A stretch of DNA of 5,240 bases from Gemmatimonadaceae bacterium (GTDB taxonomy: Bacteria > Gemmatimonadota > Gemmatimonadetes > Gemmatimonadales > Gemmatimonadaceae). Shown in pieces: positions 1 to 5,240 of the stretch (within the stretch, counting starts at the first letter, position 1; every line of letters starts with the position of its first letter). The stretch spans positions 1 to 5,240 of the forward strand of contig JANYKY010000184.1 of the NCBI GenBank assembly GCA_025357975.1, in the 5' to 3' direction. Position numbers and translations under genes: made by a program. Under the pieces are notes generated by a model. It was given only the letters and a program-made list of their open reading frames with translations, did no database searches and was not told where the DNA came from.

Positions 1-70
1 CAGCTTGGGCTGACGCAGCGATCGGCGTCGAAAAGAAGAGGCCGCCCGCGACGGCGATTTGTCTCAGCAT
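1..70 (-). CDS. N-terminus of an exported protein, cut by the window edge
   Basis: Reading leftward from an ATG at 70-68 gives MLRQIAVAGGLFFSTPIAAS followed by AQA, and the frame is open to the window edge. This is a typical Sec signal peptide: a short n-region with one Arg, a hydrophobic core rich in Ala, Gly, Leu and Phe, and an A-x-A type site near ASA-Q. Only about 23 residues are visible, so the mature protein cannot be named. No Shine-Dalgarno sequence precedes the ATG. The gene lies beyond the terminator of the upstream operon, so it should have its own promoter, and a weak candidate is listed separately. The signal peptide makes a real gene likely; its function is unknown. Confidence 0.6.
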   Translation of the reverse strand, partial: MLRQIAVAGGLFFSTPIAASAQA

Positions 71-370
71 TATAGTCGGGAGTAAAGGTCAGGGGGGCAC
101 GCTAACGGAATATTACTCGCTGGCGCGAGTTTCGCAGCGTAGGCAGTCCATCCAGCCCTCGATAATGTCCGAATCCCCTTTTCTCCGCCGGGATAACTTT
201 CTACGTGATCCTGGGCTCCTCCGCGGGAGCGTTGACCGTCTCCAGTTCGTTGTCATGGCACTGATTTCCAACCTCGGGAAGCCGGCGAGTTCCGATGAGA
301 TCGCGTCATACTCACTGCTTCTCGCGGGAGCGACAATGGCAATCTTACTACTGGCGGAAACCGCCCGGAT
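71..370. other. Intergenic region with no convincing gene
   Basis: About 300 bases lie between the operon terminator and the start of the left-edge gene. Open frames exist on both strands, but all are poor candidates. The minus-strand one begins at a TTG inside the 3' flank of the terminator hairpin and reads through it. The plus-strand one continues for 80 codons antisense to the LVIVD gene. Neither shows a recognisable motif or ribosome binding site. The stretch contains a small inverted repeat (CTCGC at 117-121, GCGAG at 126-130), a weak promoter candidate for the left-edge gene, and a short segment at 168-190 resembling the 3' end of a serine tRNA without a cloverleaf. Confidence 0.55.
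110..138 (-). promoter_or_regulatory. Weak promoter candidate for the left-edge exported gene
   Basis: On the minus strand a TAATAT hexamer (plus-strand ATATTA, 110-115) is a fair sigma-70 -10 box. Seventeen bases upstream is CTGCGA, which matches only three of six -35 positions. Transcription would begin near base 103, giving a leader of about 33 bases to the ATG at 70. A 5-bp inverted repeat with a 4-base loop (117-130) falls between the two hexamers, where an operator could lie, but this is speculative. Confidence 0.22.
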
Positions 371-410
371 GAAAGAAAAAGCGGGAAGCACTGAGTGTGC
401 TTCCCGCTTC
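371..410 (-). terminator. Rho-independent terminator of the peptidase-DUF305-LVIVD operon
   Basis: An 11-bp perfect stem (GCGGGAAGCAC at 381-391 pairing with GTGCTTCCCGC at 397-407) encloses a 5-base loop. Read on the minus strand it is followed directly by TTTTTCTTTC (plus-strand 380-371). The stem can extend by two A-U pairs into the T tract. The plus-strand side lacks a comparable T run, so the direction is minus. It begins about 40 bases after the LVIVD stop codon, the expected place for the end of the transcript. Confidence 0.9.
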
Positions 411-448
411 AATTCCAAACCCAGTGATGCCCGGTTCGTACTTACCGT

Positions 449-2452
449 TTACGAACCAGCTCGAGCGAGATCTCTCATCGCCGCCGCGAGCATGTGGAGT
501 CTCGCAGCATTGTGCGATGATGCAGCCTCAGTAGTCAGCCTGCTCGCCGCTGCCAACAAGGCACTGCTGCGCCGAGCACCGTGCGCACTTTCCGCACTGC
601 TGAGCGTTGCTCTTAGCGCAGAAACCCTTGCCTCGGACAATTCGTTGCCTCGCGCGATCTGATCCACATAGGCGCGCGCAAGCGCAAACGAAGGAGGCCA
701 TACGAGCCTTTGCTGACCCTGAACATTCAGGTAGTCGAACTTTACCGTCTTTGCCGCATCGATCTCGTTTTGCGAAATGAATGCGCTCGGTGTAAGCTCG
801 AAAATGTCGAGTCCACGAACAATCTCCGAACTGACGATGAGACCATTGTACCAATAGGCAGACCACGAGCCCGCAAGAGTGAGCCTGGTGGAATCGACGG
901 GACCGCGATCGAAGAACGCGATCTCGCGGGGATGATCTACGTCGGTCCAGTCAAACACTGAGACGCCGCCCTGATACCATGCTTGAACCATGATATCACG
1001 ACCTGGTATCGGAATGAGCGAGCCGTTGTGCGCAACGCAGTTTTCCTGACGGGTCTGCGGTGCGGGAAGCTTGTAGTAGCTGTGGAATGTGGGCTTTCCG
1101 TTTGCCAGCGTGAAGATCGCGTCCGCGCCCCATTCGCGCTTGTCGGTGTCACGACACTTCGCCTGGGTTCCACCGCCCCATTCATCAGAGAAGAGGACCT
1201 TCGTTCCCCCGTTATTGAACGTCGCCGAATGCCAATAGGAGAAGTTTGAGTCGGCAGCAGCGGCGAGCCTGATCGGGTGCGCGGGATCCTTGATGTCGAG
1301 GAGCAACCCGTACCCGGCGCAGGCGCCGCCTGCAAGACCGGCGGCCGGATACACAGTGATATCGTGGCACTGAGTTGGCCCGGGGTTCGGAGCAGAGGGA
1401 TCGAGCGGTTGCACGTTATGCGCAGAGAGCTCAGGAATGATCTGTCGCAGTTTCGCCGTATCGGCTGACGTCGGAACGCCAGCGCCCTTGCGGGCTGTCA
1501 CCAGGCTGTCGAGCAGCTGCGAAACGATGAAACCCGGCATCACCCGCTCGCCAGTGCGCGTCGTCCAGACAAACCCGCCATTGGCACGCGCGGCGTCGAC
1601 CATCTTCCGATTGTTCGCGATGTCTTCCGGCGCGTCCGAATGCACTGCCGGCGCAGTGAGATTGTTGAAGATTCTCGGCGAGCTGACAATCGCAGCCTGC
1701 TCCGGATGCGCGAGCGGAACCTTGATTACTTCAATCCGAAACAGCGCTGAATTCGGATCCGTTGGCGAGGGAATGTCGGCGCAACCGGCGAGCTCCGTTG
1801 ACGAGCGTACGCGAGACGACCCGGAGATGTAGATGTAGACATTGTTCTTGTCCTTCGGATCGACGAGCAGCGTGTGGGTATGCGATCCGCGGCATGTCTG
1901 CACATTCGCAACATTGCGCGGGTTGGCAATGTCGGTGATGTCAAAAATGCGAACACCGCGAAGCCGAGCGCTGCTGACTGCCTCGGTAACGCCGCCGGTT
2001 CCGCAATCGAGCCGGCCATTCAGGCTCTCGCCCGAAACAAAGAGCAGATTCTTGTAAACCGAAACGTCACTCTGCGAGCCCGGGCAGACGTACGCTGTCT
2101 TCAATGACGGGTGTGCGGGGTTCGAGATGTCCCAGACCTGATAGCCGTCAAAGCTTCCCTGAATTGCGTAGTTGCCGATGAACGCGATGTCGGAATTGAC
2201 CTTTCCCAGGAAACGCGGCGGCGGCGGTGTCTCAGAAACGACTCGCATGTTCCACTTCGCCTCGGCTGCATTCATCTCTCCGCCACGAAGACCGATGCGT
2301 GGGTCCGGACTCGGCGGAGTCGGCGACATGCTTTGGGCAGAAGCGGATGCTGCTCCGGCTGCAATCAGGCAGGCGGAGAGGGTCGCTGACAGCCATCGAA
2401 CTGCGCGTGGTGTCGACGACGAATGATGTTCGTGAGCAGATGTCTGGGTCAT
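449..2452 (-). CDS. Secreted LVIVD-repeat (beta-propeller-like) protein
   Basis: This is a 667-residue protein of the LVIVD-repeat family, whose biochemical role is not established. A long Sec signal spans residues 1-40, with a His-rich start, Arg16 and Arg19, a hydrophobic core at about 21-36 and an A-S-A-Q cleavage region. Propeller-like repeats ending in a V-x-x-[FW]-D-[IW]-[ST] blade signature are seen at about 104-116 (YQVWDISNPAHPS), 167-179 (VRIFDITDIANPR), 381-393 (YGLLLDIKDPAHP) and 497-509 (VSVFDWTDVDHPR). The exported part has eight Cys (123, 150, 187, 224, 362, 378, 433, 472). Several sit near His: C187 with H191/H193, C362-H363 and C472 with H475; H408 lies in YWHSATF. These suggest disulfides or a metal site. 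Residues about 590-667 form an Ala/Leu/Arg-rich helical tail. The ATG is chosen because the signal peptide follows it, although no Shine-Dalgarno sequence is visible. It is the last gene of the operon, 38 intergenic bases after the DUF305 stop. Confidence 0.9.
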   Translation of the reverse strand: MTQTSAHEHHSSSTPRAVRWLSATLSACLIAAGAASASAQSMSPTPPSPDPRIGLRGGEMNAAEAKWNMRVVSETPPPPRFLGKVNSDIAFIGNYAIQGSFDGYQVWDISNPAHPSLKTAYVCPGSQSDVSVYKNLLFVSGESLNGRLDCGTGGVTEAVSSARLRGVRIFDITDIANPRNVANVQTCRGSHTHTLLVDPKDKNNVYIYISGSSRVRSSTELAGCADIPSPTDPNSALFRIEVIKVPLAHPEQAAIVSSPRIFNNLTAPAVHSDAPEDIANNRKMVDAARANGGFVWTTRTGERVMPGFIVSQLLDSLVTARKGAGVPTSADTAKLRQIIPELSAHNVQPLDPSAPNPGPTQCHDITVYPAAGLAGGACAGYGLLLDIKDPAHPIRLAAAADSNFSYWHSATFNNGGTKVLFSDEWGGGTQAKCRDTDKREWGADAIFTLANGKPTFHSYYKLPAPQTRQENCVAHNGSLIPIPGRDIMVQAWYQGGVSVFDWTDVDHPREIAFFDRGPVDSTRLTLAGSWSAYWYNGLIVSSEIVRGLDIFELTPSAFISQNEIDAAKTVKFDYLNVQGQQRLVWPPSFALARAYVDQIARGNELSEARVSALRATLSSAESAHGARRSSALLAAASRLTTEAASSHNAARLHMLAAAMRDLARAGS

Positions 2453-2491
2453 TTCAGTGTGTGAGGGAATGGGTGGAACTGGTACGGATTG

Positions 2492-3169
2492 TCAGGGAGA
2501 ACGGCTCCCCGAGGCGAGAGCGCCGAGCATTAGCTGCATGCGCGCTATTTCGGTCGTTTGGTCTGCGTTGACGTCGCTGGCGAACTTGAAGATTGTCTGA
2601 TCCTGTGCTGCACCATTGGTGTCGAACAAATCGCTCACCATTTGTACCGCGCCCTGATGGTGGCGAATCATTGACTTCAAAAAGAGCCCGTCGAAATCGC
2701 TGCCCGTTGTTGCCGCGAGTTGCTTCATCTGAGCTTCCGTTAGCATGCCGGGCATCAGCATTCCCTGCATTGCACCCGTCATCGGCATCTGCATGACCGC
2801 AGACTCGGGATCAGGAACAGGCTTGCCGCGATCGCGCAACCACTGCTGCGTCGTCGCAATCTCGTCTTGCTGCGCGTTGATAATGCGCTCGGCAAGAATG
2901 CGTACCGATTTGCTCGCGCCGTGAGTGGGGGCCATGCGGCTCATGACGATAGCCTGGGCATGATGTGCAATCATGCCAGTCATGAAATCGACGTCTGCCT
3001 TTGTGTACGGATACTGTGCGCTGTCTGCTCGCGCCTTTGCCATCGCGGCAGCTTCCGATGCGCTTGGGGCAGGTTGCGCAGTTGTCTGTGCGTATGATCG
3101 GCCCGCGACTGAAAAAGAAAGCGCCACGGATAAAACGGCGAGGCCAATTGCAGCTTGACGTGAAATCAT
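2492..3169 (-). CDS. Periplasmic DUF305 protein, double-HH, Met-rich
   Basis: This 225-residue protein belongs to DUF305, a helical, ferritin-like fold; the cyanobacterial member CopM binds copper. Both family half-repeats are present: MIAHHAQAIVM (His69, His70) and MIRHHQGAVQM (His170, His171). Residues 1-27 are a Sec signal peptide ending in S-Y-A before Gln28. Between the repeats, residues 126-148 hold eight Met (126, 128, 130, 134, 137, 139, 142, 148), a pattern typical of Cu(I) or Ag(I) binding. The start at 3169 is preferred over the longer frame opening at 3256: it puts the signal peptide at the N-terminus and has GGAG five bases upstream. The extra 29 residues of the longer frame are Arg-rich and overlap the peptidase end. 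The gene begins one base after the peptidase stop, implying coupled translation. Family assignment is firm; copper binding is inference. Confidence 0.93.
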   Translation of the reverse strand: MISRQAAIGLAVLSVALSFSVAGRSYAQTTAQPAPSASEAAAMAKARADSAQYPYTKADVDFMTGMIAHHAQAIVMSRMAPTHGASKSVRILAERIINAQQDEIATTQQWLRDRGKPVPDPESAVMQMPMTGAMQGMLMPGMLTEAQMKQLAATTGSDFDGLFLKSMIRHHQGAVQMVSDLFDTNGAAQDQTIFKFASDVNADQTTEIARMQLMLGALASGSRSP

Positions 3170-3170
3170 C

Positions 3171-4829
3171 TTATCTCCGGCTCGACGCGCTCTTGTCGCG
3201 GATGGACCTGAATTCCGAAGTAGCGCGGTAGTTCGGCCAGTCTCTCGAGTTAGCAAGCTGCCAGCCCAGGGTGTGCAGCAGGTTTACATCGTCCGCGATT
3301 CCTGAGAAATCCCAAGTGGCGGGATCATAGTTATCCGCCTGCTGATGGTATTGATTTTTTCGGTAGGCGTCCGCGGCCTTCATCCCGGCCGTTGTACCTC
3401 CGCTCAACAAGTCGATACCGCTGCCCATGTCGAGCATCGGCACGCCCCGCTTCGCCATTGGAAAGTGGTCGGAGCGGAAGAAATATCCTGCTTCAGGGCT
3501 TGGGTCAGGCGTGATCACGCGATTGTTCGCTGCTAGTGTCGCCTTGAGACGGTCCTCGAGATCACTCTGGCCAAAACCGACAACTGTTACGTCGTGCGAC
3601 CGCCCACTTGGGCTCAACGCGTCGATGTTGAAACCAGCGACTGTGGTCTCGATAGGATACACGGGATTGCTTGCGTAGTATTCCGAGCCGATGAGACCTT
3701 TTTCTTCAGCCGTCCAGAACGCGAAGACTACGGAACGCTGCGGCTTTGGACCGGCGGCAAACAGGCGAGCGAGCTCGAGCACAACGGCGATACCGGTGCC
3801 ATTATCGACTGCGCCATTGTAGATACTGTCGCCGTGCGCGTCTGGCGCGCCGACGCCAAGGTGATCCCAGTGCGCTCCATAAAAAATGGTCTCGTCGGGA
3901 TGCGCAGTTCCGGCGATTCGGCCAAGCACGTTCTTCGATCGAATTGTTTTTTGCCGGACCTGGTAATTCGCGGAGAACGTGGCGCCGGCGAGCGGCACCG
4001 GCTTGAATTCGCGCGTCTCCGCAACCCGCTTCAACGCGTCGTAATCCTGACCGACCATCTTGAGGAGCCTGACCGCGTCGTCGTGCTGAACCCAGCCTTC
4101 GAGCAGGGGGTGAGATCCCGCGGGGTTCGAGCGCACGATGTCAAACATCGTGTTGGTGTTTGAATTCTTGACCGTCGGCCAGCCGTACGCGGCCGCCGCA
4201 GTCTCATGGACGATGAGAAGTCCTGCCAATCCCTGACGTGCCGCCTCCTCGTACTTATAGGTCCAGCGGCCATAGTAGGTCATCGCCTTGCCACCGAAAT
4301 CACCCTGACCTGTTTCGAAGTCAGGGTCGTTCACGAGGACTATGCCAACCTTTCCATGCAGGTCCGCGCCCTTGAAATCATCCCAATTGCGTTCCGGCGC
4401 CTTGATTCCATACCCAAGAAACACGAGTGGCGCGTTCTGGATATTGACGTGATCCACGTTTTGCATTGAAGCGCGAATGGCTACTTGCTGACCTTGAGTG
4501 ACCGGGACGTTCTCTCCGTTGACTGTGACGGATACGGAGGGCGCGCCGACGATATCAGACTGAAGCAGTGGCACTTCCTGAAACCACGAGCCGTTTGGTC
4601 CACCTGGCTGGAGTCCGGCCGCGATAAGCTGGTCCCGGATATACGTCGTGGTGAGCTCCTCACCTCGCGTCGCGGGCCCACGTCCCATAAACGCGTCGGA
4701 CGCCACGATTTTAACGTCGCCCGCCATGCGCGATACGCTGGCAGTCGCGCTAGGGGTATATGTGGTCGTTACATGGGGAGCGCACGCTGTTGAGGCAGCG
4801 ATTGAAAGGGCGAGAAGTCTGCGATTCAT
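3171..4829 (-). CDS. M28-family zinc metallopeptidase, probable lipoprotein
   Basis: This is a peptidase of family M28 (aminopeptidase Y/Q type), 552 residues from the ATG at 4829. M28 enzymes use two zinc ions to remove N-terminal or C-terminal residues from peptides. All catalytic positions are visible: His320 and Asp322 in GAHWDH, bridging Asp342 in AVDNGTG, Glu375-Glu376 in TAEE (general base and ligand), Asp403 in NIDAL, and His495 in QYHQQADNYD. A protease-associated (PA)-like segment spans about residues 125-265, including VFLGYGI and GKVGIVLVNDPDF. The N-terminus MNRRLLALSIAASTAC is a lipoprotein signal with Cys16 as the probable lipidated residue, though Ser at -3 is not the ideal lipobox. 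A GTG at 4844 would add five residues (MNDAL). Neither start has a Shine-Dalgarno sequence; the ATG is chosen because the Arg-Arg n-region follows it directly. It is the first gene of the probable operon. Substrate is unknown. Confidence 0.93.
   Translation of the reverse strand: MNRRLLALSIAASTACAPHVTTTYTPSATASVSRMAGDVKIVASDAFMGRGPATRGEELTTTYIRDQLIAAGLQPGGPNGSWFQEVPLLQSDIVGAPSVSVTVNGENVPVTQGQQVAIRASMQNVDHVNIQNAPLVFLGYGIKAPERNWDDFKGADLHGKVGIVLVNDPDFETGQGDFGGKAMTYYGRWTYKYEEAARQGLAGLLIVHETAAAAYGWPTVKNSNTNTMFDIVRSNPAGSHPLLEGWVQHDDAVRLLKMVGQDYDALKRVAETREFKPVPLAGATFSANYQVRQKTIRSKNVLGRIAGTAHPDETIFYGAHWDHLGVGAPDAHGDSIYNGAVDNGTGIAVVLELARLFAAGPKPQRSVVFAFWTAEEKGLIGSEYYASNPVYPIETTVAGFNIDALSPSGRSHDVTVVGFGQSDLEDRLKATLAANNRVITPDPSPEAGYFFRSDHFPMAKRGVPMLDMGSGIDLLSGGTTAGMKAADAYRKNQYHQQADNYDPATWDFSGIADDVNLLHTLGWQLANSRDWPNYRATSEFRSIRDKSASSRR
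3174..3179 (-). promoter_or_regulatory. Ribosome binding site deciding the DUF305 start
   Basis: The minus strand reads CCGGAGATAAGATG across the junction. GGAG lies five bases before the ATG at 3169 and is part of the last two Arg codons of the peptidase; the peptidase stop TAA sits in the spacer. It is the only clear Shine-Dalgarno sequence in front of any start in this window. Confidence 0.7.
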
Positions 4830-4844
4830 GAGTGCGTCGTTCAC

Positions 4845-4972
4845 ATTAAAGGAGAAGCGTCAGGTGCTGCGGTCAAAGCTTCGTGGCGCGAGGTGCGCCC
4901 CGCGTCACTTAATTGTAGCGAATTGCACAGAGTGTCGTGGCGGACCCGGCAATCCCGGCGCCGGTGCGCCGT
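4845..4972. other. Promoter-containing spacer with paired inverted repeats
   Basis: This gap separates the MOSC stop from the peptidase start region. Two similar inverted repeats occur in it: GGCGC-CGGT-GCGCC at 4957-4970, close behind the MOSC stop, and GGCGC-GAGGT-GCGCC at 4885-4899. On the minus strand both begin GGCGCACC. Neither is followed by a T tract, so they are poor intrinsic terminators. They lie on either side of the -10 candidate at 4912-4917. They may be protein-binding sites, weak transcript hairpins or chance in GC-rich DNA. Confidence 0.4.
4912..4938 (-). promoter_or_regulatory. Candidate promoter of the peptidase operon
   Basis: The minus strand carries TACAAT (plus ATTGTA, 4912-4917), five of six matches to the sigma-70 -10 consensus, inside a locally AT-rich patch. 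The best -35 is ACGACA (plus TGTCGT, 4933-4938), four of six matches but with a short 15-base spacer. Transcription would start near 4905, leaving a leader of about 60-75 bases to the peptidase start. The organism's own promoter consensus is unknown, so this is tentative. Confidence 0.35.
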
Positions 4973-5240
4973 CTACTCGATCGAGACAGTATCTCCCACC
5001 GTCACCCGCCCCTGGTCCACAGTCGTTCCGTAGACACCCAGGCAAGCGTTCCGATCCCGCGCGATGGCTCGGAGGATCTCGGGATTTCGCGCGGTGGTGA
5101 CTGGATCGATGTTGACCATCACGCACCGCTTGTCGCGTTGATCCACTCGCATTCTCATGCCGCCTGCGCTGAGCACCTTTCCGACCCATCGATCTTCCGG
5201 AAATTCCTCATCGTCTTCGGTGTCGATCACGAAGTTCGGC
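4973..5240 (-). CDS. MOSC-domain protein, C-terminal part (gene continues past the right edge)
   Basis: The frame is open to the right edge and stops with TAG at 4973-4975, giving about 89 visible residues. The GTG at 5230 is an internal valine, because the frame upstream of it reads PNFVIDTEDDEEFPEDRWVG, typical of the middle of a MOSC domain. MOSC proteins bind sulfur or molybdenum-cofactor-like groups and include the C-terminal domains of molybdenum cofactor sulfurases, the mARC enzymes, and YiiM and YcbX. The conserved Cys is in KRCVMVNIDP (codon 5123-5125), and the end NPEILRAIARDRNACLGVYG then GRVTVGDTVSIE matches the closing strands of the family. The protein appears to end right after the domain, as usual. 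The N-terminal part is outside the window, so the subfamily and exact substrate cannot be set. Whether it is cotranscribed with the peptidase is unclear: the gap is long enough for a separate promoter. Confidence 0.85.
   Translation of the reverse strand, partial: PNFVIDTEDDEEFPEDRWVGKVLSAGGMRMRVDQRDKRCVMVNIDPVTTARNPEILRAIARDRNACLGVYGTTVDQGRVTVGDTVSIE

Noticed and set aside
67..74. TATAATG overlapping the left-edge gene start as a -10 box
   Set aside because: Transcription from it would begin inside the coding sequence, after the only usable start codon. It is probably coincidence.
113..418. 101-codon minus-strand open frame downstream of the LVIVD gene
   Set aside because: It starts with TTG just before the terminator stem and reads through the hairpin and T tract. 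It is Arg/Ser-rich without a motif, so it is most likely chance.
165..662. 165-codon plus-strand open frame
   Set aside because: It crosses the terminator hairpin and runs antisense to the 3' end of the LVIVD gene. It has no ribosome binding site or recognisable motif, and its composition reflects the opposite-strand gene.
3170..3256. 29-residue N-terminal extension of the DUF305 frame
   Set aside because: It is Arg-rich, overlaps the peptidase coding end and would bury the signal peptide. The ATG at 3169 has a good ribosome binding site.
3594..4163. 189-codon plus-strand open frame
   Set aside because: It lies wholly antisense to the M28 peptidase, whose zinc-binding motifs are intact. It shows no family resemblance.
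4845..4876. TTGACC (4871-4876) with TTTAAT (4845-4850) on the minus strand as a promoter
   Set aside because: The 20-base spacer is too long for sigma-70, and the -10 box abuts the GTG start. It could only work as a near-leaderless promoter for the ATG at 4829.
4957..4970. GC hairpin after the MOSC stop as an intrinsic terminator
   Set aside because: The stem is only 5 bp and there is no T tract after it on the minus strand.
4973..5230. 85-residue small protein starting at the GTG at 5230
   Set aside because: The frame stays open upstream with PNF, which matches the MOSC family. The GTG is an internal valine codon of a gene cut by the window edge.

Overview
The window is a moderately GC-rich bacterial segment in which every gene I can support lies on the minus strand. 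Most of the proteins carry export signals. The best family matches are an M28 zinc peptidase with a lipoprotein-type signal, a periplasmic DUF305 protein and a long LVIVD-repeat protein. This mix is common in Gemmatimonadota and related soil bacteria, so I infer that group. The phylum is an inference from protein style; no rRNA or marker gene is present.

Layout in the direction of transcription (right to left): (1) the 3' end of a MOSC-domain gene enters from the right edge and stops at 4973. (2) A 128-143 nt gap (to 4844 or 4829, depending on the peptidase start) holds a plausible -10 box and two similar small inverted repeats. (3) The peptidase gene runs to 3171. (4) The DUF305 gene starts one base after the peptidase stop, with its ribosome binding site inside the last peptidase codons. 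(5) After 38 intergenic bases comes the LVIVD-repeat gene, which stops at 449. (6) A clear intrinsic terminator at about 371-410 closes the group. (7) A stretch of about 300 bases with no convincing gene follows. (8) At the left edge is the first 70 bases of another gene, which encodes a signal peptide.

The three central genes look like one operon for exported proteins: an outer-membrane-directed or periplasmic aminopeptidase-like hydrolase, a small double-HH helical protein with a Met-rich segment (features of copper-binding DUF305 proteins such as CopM), and a secreted propeller-like protein with repeated Cys/His clusters. A shared role in periplasmic metal (possibly copper) handling or in an exported redox reaction is possible for the last two, but it is inference. 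I found no mobile element, CRISPR array, rRNA or intact tRNA. The most unusual element is the DUF305-LVIVD pair with its conserved Cys/His features.
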